Origin: Methylobacter sp.
GTDB lineage: Bacteria; Pseudomonadota; Gammaproteobacteria; Methylococcales; Methylomonadaceae
Direction of reading: 5' to 3'
NCBI GenBank assembly: GCA_030684815.1
Contig: JAUXXQ010000038.1
Span: forward strand, 22,692-86,691
Length of the DNA stretch: 64,000 nt
This document shows, one piece after another, positions 15,586-24,959 of the stretch (position 1 is the first letter of the stretch; each line of letters begins with the position of its first letter). The notes under the pieces are model-generated. The model was not told where the DNA came from and made no database searches. It saw only the letters and a program-made list of their open reading frames with translations. The position numbers and the translations under genes are program-made.

Positions 15586-17109
15586 TTACTGGCAGCCCGC
15601 CACAGGCCGCCAATAAGATAACGGGCCGACATTCTGCTCTATGCCGTCAGCACCTTGGTAATAAACGTGCTGGTCGGAGGAAACCGACAGATGGGCATGA
15701 GTGGCTGAATAATGGCGGTAGGTTTTATTGCCAGTAACTTGGCTATAAGCCCCGGCTGGCGCAAACAACTCGGCATAATGGTGTTCTGCCCAAGCAAACA
15801 GGCATTCGGCATCGTCATGATGGTTAAATTTATTGACCACAACACGGCCACCGGACATAACCAAGTCGGGATATTCCAATAGTTTAAAGCGCTCAAAAGG
15901 ATTGCCGCGCACCGCTATGACATCAGCCGGTGCATCGGCTGTTAACGTACCTAATCGGGCAATACCGAGCCTTTCGCCCGCTTTTGAAGTTGCCGCTTTA
16001 AACACATTAACCACGTCGGTGAAATCAATCGATTCGCCGCTGCCCAAGTGCAGCATCATGTGAAACTCTTCGCCGTTAATGCCCCAGGGCACATTGTCAT
16101 GGCCGATTTCAGAGCCGTAAATAAATTTGGCACCTTTATTGGCCAAACTCATCACGTTGGAATGGATGCCTTGATGGCTGTGGCCATCGACGCAAGAACC
16201 CAACGTATCAATCGTTGTTACAAAGGTGATGCCTTGCTGTACCGCCTGCTGCAACAAGTTATCATCAATCGCCGCACACGGCGTATGTGCCAATTCATCA
16301 ATATTGCCGGCCAGCGCCCGTTTAAAACCCTCATTCTCGCCTACGTGCGCAATGACCCGTTTGCCATGGGCATGGGCTTTGGCGACAATCGCATTGACTA
16401 TTTCTTGCGGCAGCAGGTTCCATGGCGTCTGTGGCACCGGCTGGTCGCCGTGCGGCTGCATCCACGGTGCACCCGGCTCACCGCCCGGTTCCAGCGCAAT
16501 TTTGATCGCGGTTGCGCCGCCGTTGACCAGATTGTCGACCACTGTTTCGGCCTCAGCAACGGATGCAACCGGAATGCCGATTTTGTCATAACCGCCCGCA
16601 CCGCCGCCAAACACGTTAAGCGGATAGCCGCCGGGCGCTTGGATAATGGGGCCGGTGCTTAATAAGCGTAGTGAGCCCTGGCCGCCTTCAGCCGCCATCA
16701 GCGGGCCGCCGGTATCTTGAACCGTGGTGATGCCGTGTTCCAGCACCTTGTTTTTCAGAACATTTTGGAAGGTGATGTGGGCGTGCGATTCGATAAAGCC
16801 GGGCATAATAGTGGCATCGCCCAAATCTAGCCTATTGCTGCACAGCTTGCTTAATTCTTCAGGCGTACCGACTTGCGCCACCTTGTTTGTTTCAATCAAT
16901 ACCGCCTTATTTTCTTGCGGGAAATTAATGCCGTCAAACAGTCTGGCCGCAGTCAAAACCTGACAAGCGGGTGGCGCTGCAACGGTTGGCGCAATCTCTT
17001 CAGGATGCACTTCGCCGCCGTGAGCCAAGGCATTGGAGCTCACGCCCTGACTCAACAGCATTGAAATCATCAGGTATTTTGTACCCGGCCAGCATTTTTT
17101 GATGTTCAT
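15586..17109 (-). CDS. Secreted metal-dependent amidohydrolase
   Basis: A 507-residue protein. ATG 17109-17107, preceded by GGAGGA, gives a signal peptide (LMISMLLSQGVSSNALAHGG). The catalytic domain has the amidohydrolase marks: MPGFIESHAHITF (metal-binding HxH), a Lys in AIKIALEPGG that could be carbamylated, and His in VIAHVGE. A DELAHT segment and the late Asp of GSEIGHDN complete the set. The C-terminal part reforms the small beta domain (ADAPADVIAVRGNPFE). Such enzymes include imidazolonepropionase- and prolidase-like hydrolases, and the substrate cannot be predicted. It lacks obvious operon partners. Confidence 0.78.
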   Translation of the reverse strand: MNIKKCWPGTKYLMISMLLSQGVSSNALAHGGEVHPEEIAPTVAAPPACQVLTAARLFDGINFPQENKAVLIETNKVAQVGTPEELSKLCSNRLDLGDATIMPGFIESHAHITFQNVLKNKVLEHGITTVQDTGGPLMAAEGGQGSLRLLSTGPIIQAPGGYPLNVFGGGAGGYDKIGIPVASVAEAETVVDNLVNGGATAIKIALEPGGEPGAPWMQPHGDQPVPQTPWNLLPQEIVNAIVAKAHAHGKRVIAHVGENEGFKRALAGNIDELAHTPCAAIDDNLLQQAVQQGITFVTTIDTLGSCVDGHSHQGIHSNVMSLANKGAKFIYGSEIGHDNVPWGINGEEFHMMLHLGSGESIDFTDVVNVFKAATSKAGERLGIARLGTLTADAPADVIAVRGNPFERFKLLEYPDLVMSGGRVVVNKFNHHDDAECLFAWAEHHYAELFAPAGAYSQVTGNKTYRHYSATHAHLSVSSDQHVYYQGADGIEQNVGPLSYWRPVAGCQ

Positions 17110-17538
17110 TTTTTCCTCCAAAAATAGATTAATCCGGCGGCATGTTTTTACGCGCAGATATTTAAATAACAAAAAGCAGTCAACATTGCCCACTCAGCAC
17201 GGTTGTCGCTATTCCCAGAATATCTGGGATAAACAACAACCAATCCCGCCCAAGCAAGCAGGTTATATGCCAATCAGCACAGACACTATCAGCAATAAAC
17301 TTTCGATTTTTATTGGCGGTTTATACTGATAAAAATGCGTTATATGACTTGGATTTAATGCGTTAAATGACGCAGTTTAATTAAATGTACTGCCAATCGG
17401 TTGATTCCATTTTGCCGGAAACAGCCAGGCAGGAAGGGTCACAGCGGCTGTTTGATGTGGCAAGGACTAACAATAGCCACCTAAAATCGGTTAAAATGGC
17501 AAATTCTGACAATAATCCTGTAACGGGTTGAAAGCGTA
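17110..17538. other. Intergenic region with candidate operator repeats
   Basis: 429 bp between the divergently transcribed amidohydrolase and DAHP synthase genes. Two direct repeats of AATGCGTTAWATGAC lie at 17334-17348 and 17357-17371, start-to-start distance 23 bp (about two helical turns), as expected of a tandem regulator site. A later inverted pair AAACAGCC (17418 region) / GGCTGTTT (17445-17452) could form a hairpin in the leader of the DAHP synthase mRNA. No gene is seen. Confidence 0.45.
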
Positions 17539-18627
17539 ATGCATACAAAATATAACACTGATGACTTGAGAATTTGCGGGACTAAGGAAGTCATAGCCCC
17601 GGTTCAGGTGCATACCGAAATGCCGATTACGGCGGCAGCGGCGCAAACAACGCTGCTGGCTCGGCAAGAGATACACAAGATACTGGCAGGCTTAGATGAC
17701 CGTTTGGTCGTGGTGGTCGGGCCTTGCTCGATTCACGACCCGGTTGCGGCGCATGAATATGCCCGGTTGTTGAGATCGGTTAAAGACGAATTGGCCGATG
17801 ATTTGGTCATCGTGATGCGGGTCTATTTTGAGAAGCCGCGTACTACAGTCGGCTGGAAAGGCCTGATTAACGACCCCGATTTGGATTCCAGTTTCAATAT
17901 CAACAAGGGACTTCGCATCGCCCGGCGCCTGTTGTTAGATGTCAATGAAGCGGGCGTCCCCGCCGCCACCGAATACCTGGATTTGATCACGCCGCAATAT
18001 GTGTCCGACCTGATCGCCTGGGGCGCCATCGGCGCCAGAACCACCGAAAGCCAAGGCCATCGTGAACTGGCGTCAGGCGTATCCTGCCCTATCGGCTTTA
18101 AAAACTCCACCGACGGCACGATAAAAATCGCCATCGATGCAATCGGCGCGGCAATGAGCCCGCACCACTTTATCTCGCTGAACAAAGCCGGTCATTCGGC
18201 TATTTTCTCGACCACCGGCAATGAAGACGTGCATATCATTTTACGCGGCGGCAATGACCGCCCTAATTATGATGCGGTCAGCGTGGAGCTGGTAGCCGAA
18301 GGTTTAAGCAAGGCTGAATTGAAGCCGAATATCATGATTGATTTGAGCCATGCCAACAGCCTAAAACAATGCCAACGGCAGTTGATTGTGGGCGATGACG
18401 TCGCCCAACAAATCGCGGGCGGCGACCACCGGATTATGGGCGTGATGATTGAAAGCCATCTGAAAGCAGGCAGCCAAAAGGTTGTTGAAGGGCAGCCGCT
18501 GGTCTACGGCCAAAGCATTACCGATGCCTGTTTGTCGTGGGACGATACGGTTCCATTATTAATAGAGCTGGCCGAAGCGGTGCAAAAACGCAGAACCGTG
18601 GACATCAGCCGGAGTTTAAGCAAATGA
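17539..18627 (+). CDS. aroG: DAHP synthase, class I (AroG type)
   Basis: A 362-residue 3-deoxy-D-arabino-heptulosonate-7-phosphate synthase, which condenses phosphoenolpyruvate and erythrose 4-phosphate in the first step of aromatic amino acid synthesis. Characteristic stretches are [39 protein letters not shown] and [19 protein letters not shown]. The metal/substrate region [11 protein letters not shown] and GVMIESHL also fits. The N-terminal YNTDDLRI segment is as in feedback-regulated AroF/G/H proteins, but which amino acid inhibits it cannot be told. The last codons overlap the start of thiSG (ATGA at 18624-18627), an unexpected coupling of aromatic and thiamine synthesis. Confidence 0.95.
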   Translation: MHTKYNTDDLRICGTKEVIAPVQVHTEMPITAAAAQTTLLARQEIHKILAGLDDRLVVVVGPCSIHDPVAAHEYARLLRSVKDELADDLVIVMRVYFEKPRTTVGWKGLINDPDLDSSFNINKGLRIARRLLLDVNEAGVPAATEYLDLITPQYVSDLIAWGAIGARTTESQGHRELASGVSCPIGFKNSTDGTIKIAIDAIGAAMSPHHFISLNKAGHSAIFSTTGNEDVHIILRGGNDRPNYDAVSVELVAEGLSKAELKPNIMIDLSHANSLKQCQRQLIVGDDVAQQIAGGDHRIMGVMIESHLKAGSQKVVEGQPLVYGQSITDACLSWDDTVPLLIELAEAVQKRRTVDISRSLSK

Positions 18628-19601
18628 TGATTTATGTAAACGGCGATACCCGCGACTGCGCCGAAAACCACACGGTTGCCGATGTGGTTAGCGAATTGGG
18701 CTTAACCGGCAAAAAAATTGCGATTGAATTGAACAAAGAAATTTTGCCGTTCCAGCAATATGGCAGCCAAGTGCTGCAAGCCGGTGATCGCCTGGAAATT
18801 GTCCATGCGATTGGCGGCGGCCAGGATGACTCTTTCATGCTCGCCGGGGTCAAATATCATTCCCGGTTGCTGGTCGGCACCGGCAAATATAAGGATATGG
18901 AAGAAACCCGTTTGGCTATCGAAGCCAGCGGCGCGCAGATTGTGACGGTGGCGATACGGCGTACCAATATCGGCCAGAATCCCGGCGAACCTAATTTGCT
19001 GGATGTCATTTCGCCGGACAAATACACCATACTGCCCAATACCGCCGGTTGTTATACGGCGGAAGACGCGGTTAGAACCTGCCGTTTAGGGCGGGAATTA
19101 CTCGGCGGCCATAATTTGGTCAAGCTCGAAGTATTGGCCGATCAAATCACCTTGTTCCCCGACGTGGCGGAAACTTATATCGCCGCCGAATTGCTGGTCA
19201 AGGACGGCTTCGATGTGATGGTTTATACCAATGACGACCCGATTGCCGCCAAACGCCTGGAAGAAATCGGCTGCGTCGCGGTTATGCCGCTGGCCGCGCC
19301 GATTGGTTCCGGTTTGGGTATCCGCAATCCTTATAATATTCTGACCATCGTTGAAAATGCCAAAGTGCCAATTTTGGTCGATGCCGGTGTGGGTACGGCG
19401 TCCGATGCCGCGATTGCGATGGAATTGGGCTGCGATGGGGTATTGATGAACACCGCGATTGCCGCTGCTAACAATCCTATACTGATGGCGTCGGCCATGC
19501 GCAAAGGCATCGAAGCCGGTCGGGAAGCGTTCTTGGCCGGACGTATGCCGCGCAAGCGTTTTGCTTCAGCGTCATCGCCGATAGACGGCTTGTTTTTCTG
19601 A
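18624..19601 (+). CDS. thiSG: Fused sulfur carrier ThiS - thiazole synthase ThiG
   Basis: A 325-residue fusion. Residues 1-66 are Thi[23 protein letters not shown] through EIVHAIGGG, where the diglycine normally lies at the free C-terminus. ThiG follows directly ([21 protein letters not shown]). Its Schiff-base Lys should lie in [16 protein letters not shown], and the phosphate-binding [12 protein letters not shown] is present. ThiS carries the thiocarboxylate sulfur that ThiG uses with deoxyxylulose phosphate and dehydroglycine to make the thiazole of thiamine. The ATG at 18624 overlaps the aroG stop. Fusions of this kind are known, but how an internal Gly-Gly is activated, perhaps by cleavage, is unclear. 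Confidence 0.92.
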   Translation: MMIYVNGDTRDCAENHTVADVVSELGLTGKKIAIELNKEILPFQQYGSQVLQAGDRLEIVHAIGGGQDDSFMLAGVKYHSRLLVGTGKYKDMEETRLAIEASGAQIVTVAIRRTNIGQNPGEPNLLDVISPDKYTILPNTAGCYTAEDAVRTCRLGRELLGGHNLVKLEVLADQITLFPDVAETYIAAELLVKDGFDVMVYTNDDPIAAKRLEEIGCVAVMPLAAPIGSGLGIRNPYNILTIVENAKVPILVDAGVGTASDAAIAMELGCDGVLMNTAIAAANNPILMASAMRKGIEAGREAFLAGRMPRKRFASASSPIDGLFF

Positions 19602-19625
19602 TTGCCGAGCGGTATTCCGGGCTTT

Positions 19626-19688
19626 GTGGGAGCGGCCACCGGGCCGCGAACAGCACATGATCGTTCGCGGCCCGGTAGCCGCTCCCAT
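19626..19688. repeat. REP-like palindromic doublet
   Basis: Inverted arms GGGAGCGGCCACCGGGCC... (19628-19651) and its complement (19663-19686) are separated by 11 bases, with mismatched CA/TA in the middle of each arm. The motif GTGGGAGCGGC...CCGCGAA resembles REP units of pseudomonads and relatives. It sits between thiSG and trmB and may act as a bidirectional transcription end or a RAYT substrate. The rest of the 219 bp gap is unremarkable. Confidence 0.75.
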
Positions 19689-19820
19689 AACTTATGTATG
19701 ACGATGCGCTAAAGTATGGGAGCAATGCCACAACCTCAAATGCATGCAAACAAAGTCTTGTGAAATTTTCGTGTTTTTCGTGGACAAAATGATTTTCCCC
19801 ATTTTATAACTCTTCTCTTT

Positions 19821-20510
19821 ATGCTTTCTACCGAACAATCCCCCGCACACAGAATCCGCAGTTTTATCCGTCGCCAAGGCCGCATCACCCAAGGCCAACA
19901 ATTGGCGCTAGATAGCCACTGGGACAAATACTGTCTCGACCCAAATGCCGACTACGATTTTAGCCAAGTTTTTGGCCGTGCCGCACCATTGATTGTCGAA
20001 ATCGGTTTTGGCGCCGGCGACAGCTTGGCAAAAATGGCGGCGGCCAATCCCGAAAACGATTATATCGGCATTGAAGTCCACAAGCCGGGCGTCGGCCATT
20101 TAATGCTGCTGCTGGATCAGCAAAACATCACTAACGTCAGGATTTATTGCCACGATGCGATTGATATTATGGAGCACAAAATTAAAGACAATAGCCTAGC
20201 TGGCGTGCATTTGTTCTTTCCCGACCCGTGGCCGAAAAAAAAGCATCACAAACGGCGCATTGTTCGTCCCAGTTTTGTTGAATTATTAACGCGAAAATTA
20301 CAGCCGGATGGCTATTTTCATGCTGCGACCGATTGGGAAAATTACGCGGAAAATATGCTTGAGATATTATCTGCCGGTGGCTGCCTTAACAATGCCAGTG
20401 CAAGCGGAGATTACTGCGAACGCCCGGAATACCGGCCGCTGACAAAATTCGAGCAGCGCGGCATCCGCTTAGGACACGGTGTTTGGGATTTGATTTTTAG
20501 AAAAAATTAA
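19821..20510 (+). CDS. trmB: tRNA (guanine46-N7)-methyltransferase TrmB
   Basis: A 229-residue class I SAM-dependent methyltransferase that makes m7G46 in tRNA. Motif I is IVEIGFGAGDSLAKMA, followed by NDYIGIEVHKPGVGHL (motif post-I), and the TrmB signature HLFFPDPWPKKKHHKRRIV with its catalytic Asp. The tail ends TKFEQRGIRLGHGVWDL as in the family (normally T/K-FExRG..LGH.V.D). Length is normal. It is followed 16 bp later by the diguanylate cyclase gene, with which it may share a transcript. Confidence 0.95.
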   Translation: MLSTEQSPAHRIRSFIRRQGRITQGQQLALDSHWDKYCLDPNADYDFSQVFGRAAPLIVEIGFGAGDSLAKMAAANPENDYIGIEVHKPGVGHLMLLLDQQNITNVRIYCHDAIDIMEHKIKDNSLAGVHLFFPDPWPKKKHHKRRIVRPSFVELLTRKLQPDGYFHAATDWENYAENMLEILSAGGCLNNASASGDYCERPEYRPLTKFEQRGIRLGHGVWDLIFRKN

Positions 20511-20526
20511 ACAGGACGGTCTGGAT

Positions 20527-21906
20527 ATGACAAATAGTATTGATCTGGAAAACTACATCTGGGAGGGATTGGAAGAAACGTCTGAGCCTGCAGTTTTAAG
20601 CATCATAGCCGAAATAATTTATCGGGATAAGCAGGTGTTGGCCGATTTTTTTTATAGCTATATGTTGAAAGATAAGATTGCAGCATCATTTTTATCGACA
20701 AAAACTCTTGAAGATCGTTTAAAACAGGGGCTTCAACTTTGGATGGAAACATTGTTTTGCCAGAGTAGCCAAGAAAGTTTAGAAACCGCTTTGGCCATGC
20801 AACGCCATGTTGGCGAAGTCCATGCCAGAGCAGAAATACCTGTCCATGTGGTTGCAATGGGGTTTAGGCAGTTAAAACGCGCCATACACTTGCGCATATT
20901 AGCGTCCCCCATTGATCGCGAAACCATGGTGAGCGCCATTTTACGCATTGATGCATTAATGGATGTCGCGTTTGAAGAGATGAGTGTTGCTTATGTCCAG
21001 TCACATGAGAAAAGTGTTCGTAATGAAGAAGCTTTTCGGCTTTTCACTGCCGGGCATAATTTAACCGCCGAACGAGAACGGCAGTTTGGGGCTGTGCTCG
21101 AGTGGGAAAACCGGCTTTTTCGTGTCATCGCAACAAGTTCGCCATTAAACGACATAACTTCTCTTCAATACTCAGCTTTTGGGCTTTGGTTTCGGCATAA
21201 GGCGCCTTTGCTATTTGATGAAAACCGCGAATTGCCACTGATTGATGAATGTATTTCACGTATAGATCATGCCTTACTCCCCCTGATTAAAATCAATACC
21301 TCAGTTGAAAATCACTCTTGTGGATTGCAAAATATAATTAAGAGCATCACTACTGAGACAGAGCAAATAAAGTTTTTAATCAATAGCATGTTTGATCAAT
21401 TAACCGATATGGAAATCGGTCGAGATCCGCTCACGCAACTGTTCAACAGAAGATTTTTACCGACAATATTAAAGAAAGAAGTTGAATTATCCCGAAGAAA
21501 AAGCGGGTCATTTGCCGTTTTAATGCTCGATGTTGATTTCTTTAAAAAAGTGAACGACACGTATGGGCATGAGTCTGGGGACAGAGTGTTACAACACGTG
21601 GCTGCGTTAGCAATGAACAAGGTTAGAGCCGGTGATTTTATATTTCGCTATGGGGGTGAAGAATTTCTTGTGCTGCTAACCGAAGTTGATGCTAATCAAG
21701 CGCTGGAGGTTGCTAATAAAATTAGGCAACATATTGAGTCTACAAACATTCTTTTAGCTAGAGAGCAGGCTGTTAAGGCGACTGTCAGCATCGGCATTGC
21801 TTTAAATGATGGTCATCCAGATTACCAGCATATCATTGATCGAGCGGATGAAGCGCTTTACACAGCCAAGAGCTCCGGTCGCAACTGTTGCATTCTAGCG
21901 CCTTAG
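20527..21906 (+). CDS. dosC: Globin-coupled diguanylate cyclase (DosC/YddV type)
   Basis: A 459-residue cytoplasmic enzyme that makes cyclic-di-GMP in response to haem-bound gas. Residues 1-155 are a sensor globin: by my alignment to E. coli DosC, the proximal His99 (EVHARAEIP) and distal-pocket Tyr43 and Leu65 are conserved, which favours O2 sensing. A linker of ~150 residues follows. The GGDEF domain contains DPLTQLFNRRFLP and MLDVDFFKKVNDTYGHESGD. The active site GGEEF is at 376-380, preceded by the inhibitory-site motif RAGD five residues upstream. Unlike E. coli dosCP, no phosphodiesterase gene is adjacent. It should let oxygen level control biofilm or motility. Confidence 0.9.
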   Translation: MTNSIDLENYIWEGLEETSEPAVLSIIAEIIYRDKQVLADFFYSYMLKDKIAASFLSTKTLEDRLKQGLQLWMETLFCQSSQESLETALAMQRHVGEVHARAEIPVHVVAMGFRQLKRAIHLRILASPIDRETMVSAILRIDALMDVAFEEMSVAYVQSHEKSVRNEEAFRLFTAGHNLTAERERQFGAVLEWENRLFRVIATSSPLNDITSLQYSAFGLWFRHKAPLLFDENRELPLIDECISRIDHALLPLIKINTSVENHSCGLQNIIKSITTETEQIKFLINSMFDQLTDMEIGRDPLTQLFNRRFLPTILKKEVELSRRKSGSFAVLMLDVDFFKKVNDTYGHESGDRVLQHVAALAMNKVRAGDFIFRYGGEEFLVLLTEVDANQALEVANKIRQHIESTNILLAREQAVKATVSIGIALNDGHPDYQHIIDRADEALYTAKSSGRNCCILAP

Positions 21907-21992
21907 GAAGGAAAATTTATTAACTTTTACCAAAAAAATGCATAGGCTTTGGCTTCCCTGCAGTAATTGTTCGAGTTGTTTTATTTTTATTG

Positions 21993-23912
21993 CTAACCGT
22001 CCACATCCAGCTGCATGGCATGGATAATGATAGCCAGTTCATCGCGCTGCCGTTTCAATGGCTCCAATTCCGCTTCAAGACTGGCGATATTTTCGACAAT
22101 GCTGCCTTTCGACTCGTTAATTTTTCTGAGCATTTGCAAACGGCTTTCGATTTGTTTTTTGTGATCCTTAATCTGATGCATCAACGGCGTTAGCACGCCG
22201 TTACTCCAAGTTGTCGCATCGGCATGCGCCTGCCGGAGTATGTTTCTGGCCTTGGCAATCAGCGTGCTGTATAGCCGATTGATAACGATGCTTTGTTCCG
22301 ACATCGTGGTTTTGGCGCTGGTACGGAACGCTTCGCCCTCATCGAAAATCTGCTCCAGTTCAATCTGGTATTGTTTGATCGAAAACAGCTGCGGCTCAAT
22401 CTCCTTAAAGCCGTATTCATCCTTAAACTTTTTATGTATCGCTTTGACCAAGCGCTGGGTTTCATTGGTAATGTCCACCGAATCTTGTAACAGATCGCGC
22501 AAGTCATCGAACAATTTACGGATATTTTGTTTCATGCCGTAGGTGGTCAGGCTTTTCGCCATGTCATGCTTGGTGGTTTTGATGATTTCATCGACTTTTT
22601 CTTTGGCGAATGAATCGATCAACGCCTGCGCCTGCACCGAAAAAACCCGGCGGCTGGCCTGGAAGTTTTCAACATTCGCCAGATAGAGGTTTTGCCGGTC
22701 GCGTGTTTCAGCCATCAATTTTCCGGTCATATCCTGATTTTGGAAATCGACCTTTTTGAACTCCTCAAGCTGCGTCATGGCATTCGTCAACGAAGAACGG
22801 GTCAGGTTAAAAGATTCATTAACCAAAAAGCCAATATCACGGGTAATAGTGCCCAGCAGAATATCTTTACGCTGTTTTAAGATGTCATTGGCAAGATAAT
22901 TTTCCAACGCCGCCAACCGGCTTTTTTCCAGCAAATTCGTGTCAGTCTTCACTTTGGCCAGCAGCGCCTGTTTGGCGGAAACAGGGAAAATGACATCTTC
23001 ACTTACCTTCAATGTAAGCGCTGATGTTTTTATTTGCGAGCGAATGGAATCTTCGTAGCCATTTTCGCTGGCCAGATCATCCCACATGGCATCGATTTTG
23101 TTCATCACCACGGCCAAGCCCTGCTTGTTGCCGCCACGATGCAGGCAGACATGGTTATGCCACATGTCCAAATCGCTTTTGGTGACGCCGGTATCGGCAG
23201 CCAGTACAAAAATAATGGCTTGGGCAGTGGGCAACATGCTCAAGGTGAGTTCCGGCTCAGTCCCCAAGGCATTCAAGCCCGGCGTATCAAGTATCGACAA
23301 GCCTTGTTTTAATAACGGATGGGGGAAACTGATCAAGGCATGGCGCCAACAGGGCACTTCAATTTTTTCCGGATTGATGATGCCTTGTTCGGCCGCTTCG
23401 CGTTCATTCCATAAACCCAATTTGTCGGCAACATCCCGGTCAACCAGCTTGGTTGCGACCAGTTCCTTGAAAGCTTCCTGCATTTGCGTTGGCGAATTGC
23501 AGTCAAGGTCGATCTGAAACCAGCGCTCGGGATTTTTTTTAAGCTCAATCAGTGAAATGTCTTCGAGACGGCTTTCGATATTCAGCAAGCGGATATAACT
23601 GCCGCCCTGTTCATCATGAAAAAGCTCGGTAGGCGACATGGTGGTGCGCCCCGGTGAAGAGGGCAGTAAGCGGATGCCTGTTTCAGCAAAAAACAACGCG
23701 TTGATCAGCTCGGTTTTGCCACGCGAGAATTCGGCGACAAAAGCCAATGTGATTTTGTCCGATTGCAGGCCATTAAGGATCGTTAACAGGGTCTCGGTGC
23801 TATGCGGATCATTGGTGCCATAACGGTTGCGCCATTGATGATACATTTCTATCGACTGGATTAATTTTGCACGCCATAACGAATATTCGTGCATTTGTTC
23901 TTTAAATTCCAT
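21993..23912 (-). CDS. Dynamin-like GTPase
   Basis: About 639 residues. The P-loop AEFSRGKTELINALF is near 60-75 and lacks the usual second Gly, as in bacterial dynamin-like proteins. SPGRTTMSPTEL is the switch region with the G2 Thr. The G3 is DTPGLNALG and the G4 is MNKIDAMW. The C-terminal ~300 residues are long helical segments rich in Lys/Glu (ISEQSIVINRLYS..., then QIKDHKKQIESRLQML...KGSIVENIASLEAELEPLKRQRDELA), probably a stalk/coiled coil. Such proteins remodel or protect membranes, but the role here is unknown. The start may be the ATG at 23912 or one three codons upstream (23921). It stands alone. Confidence 0.82.
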   Translation of the reverse strand: MEFKEQMHEYSLWRAKLIQSIEMYHQWRNRYGTNDPHSTETLLTILNGLQSDKITLAFVAEFSRGKTELINALFFAETGIRLLPSSPGRTTMSPTELFHDEQGGSYIRLLNIESRLEDISLIELKKNPERWFQIDLDCNSPTQMQEAFKELVATKLVDRDVADKLGLWNEREAAEQGIINPEKIEVPCWRHALISFPHPLLKQGLSILDTPGLNALGTEPELTLSMLPTAQAIIFVLAADTGVTKSDLDMWHNHVCLHRGGNKQGLAVVMNKIDAMWDDLASENGYEDSIRSQIKTSALTLKVSEDVIFPVSAKQALLAKVKTDTNLLEKSRLAALENYLANDILKQRKDILLGTITRDIGFLVNESFNLTRSSLTNAMTQLEEFKKVDFQNQDMTGKLMAETRDRQNLYLANVENFQASRRVFSVQAQALIDSFAKEKVDEIIKTTKHDMAKSLTTYGMKQNIRKLFDDLRDLLQDSVDITNETQRLVKAIHKKFKDEYGFKEIEPQLFSIKQYQIELEQIFDEGEAFRTSAKTTMSEQSIVINRLYSTLIAKARNILRQAHADATTWSNGVLTPLMHQIKDHKKQIESRLQMLRKINESKGSIVENIASLEAELEPLKRQRDELAIIIHAMQLDVDG

Positions 23913-24178
23913 ATTCCTCATGGCACGCGCCCTTACTGCGTTCTCATGCGCTACATGAAAACGAGAATTTCATTAAGTTATCGAATCTCGGCACACCGAC
24001 ACGCTACTCCTGTATTGCCTACCCAAAGTCGGCGCTTTAGACCAAGCCCTTACTGTTGGCGCTCTACCCCCCTGCATCCATGCAACTCCCAGGTGACGGT
24101 AATTTTTTGGCTAATTGTAGTCTATATCTTAAGAACTGTTAGTTTAAGATATTTATTTTTGCCACGCTTTACACATTT

Positions 24179-24823
24179 TTAGATGCCGTAAAGCCGCTGG
24201 TAGCCTTTAATCGCATCCAGCAAAGCTGCGTCACTTTGCGCATCAGCGGCCAAATAATCGATGATATTGGCCAAGGTAATGATAGCAACCACCGGCATCG
24301 CAAATTGCCCGGTCACTTCGGCAATGGCGGAAACATTATTTTGACCTTTTTCCTGCCGATCCAGCGCGATCAATACGCCGGCCGGTGTCGCCCCGGCGTT
24401 GTTTATAACCTCTACCGATTCCCTGACTGAGGTACCGGCGGTAATCACATCATCCAATATCAGCACACGACCCTGTAGCGGCGCACCCACTAAAGCGCCG
24501 CCCTCGCCATGATCTTTGGCTTCCTTGCGGTTGAAGGCAAAAGGAATATCCGCGCCGGTTAAGCGGGCGTAGGCTATCGAGGCGGCGCTGACCAGCGGGA
24601 TGCCTTTATAAGCCGGGCCGTACAGAATATCCGGTTTAAGGTCGGATTGAAGCAATGCCTGGGCGTAAAACTCACCCAGTTTGCCTAATTGGGCGCCGGT
24701 ATTGAATAAGCCTGTATTGAAAAAATAAGGGCTGGTGCGGCCTGATTTTAACTGGAATTCGCCGAATTTTAGGACGCCGCAAGCCAACGCGTAGGAAATA
24801 AAGTCTTTTTGATAATCGAGCAT
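24179..24823 (-). CDS. pyrE: Orotate phosphoribosyltransferase PyrE
   Basis: A 214-residue enzyme that joins orotate to PRPP in pyrimidine synthesis. The PRPP-binding motif is [30 protein letters not shown] and the catalytic loop [15 protein letters not shown] are also typical. The ATG at 24823-24821 is used because [13 protein letters not shown] is the normal start. The bases immediately upstream are a heptanucleotide tandem repeat, so no ordinary Shine-Dalgarno sequence precedes the start. This is unusual for a housekeeping gene and could make expression variable. A TTG start at 24832 inside the repeat is possible. Confidence 0.94.
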   Translation of the reverse strand: MLDYQKDFISYALACGVLKFGEFQLKSGRTSPYFFNTGLFNTGAQLGKLGEFYAQALLQSDLKPDILYGPAYKGIPLVSAASIAYARLTGADIPFAFNRKEAKDHGEGGALVGAPLQGRVLILDDVITAGTSVRESVEVINNAGATPAGVLIALDRQEKGQNNVSAIAEVTGQFAMPVVAIITLANIIDYLAADAQSDAALLDAIKGYQRLYGI

Positions 24824-24935
24824 AAGGTTCAAGGTTCAAGGTTCAAGGTTCAAGGTTCAAGGTTCAAGGTTCAAGGTTCAAGGTTCAAGGTTCAAGGTTC
24901 AAGGTTCAAGGTTTAAGGTTCAAGGTTTAAGGTTT
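24824..24935. repeat. Heptanucleotide tandem repeat (AAGGTTC)n before pyrE
   Basis: Sixteen tandem 7 bp units: twelve perfect AAGGTTC (24824-24907) and then four alternating AAGGTTT/AAGGTTC variants. On the coding strand of pyrE it reads GAACCTT repeated and runs right up to the ATG. Such simple-sequence arrays change length by slipped-strand mispairing. Here that would alter promoter-to-start spacing rather than a coding frame. Confidence 0.95.
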
Positions 24936-24959
24936 AAAAATTGTTGTTCAGCCGCCGTT

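Noticed and set aside
24824..24935. Regular repeats that could be read as a CRISPR array
   Set aside because: The unit is 7 bp, contiguous and without spacers: a simple-sequence repeat, not CRISPR.
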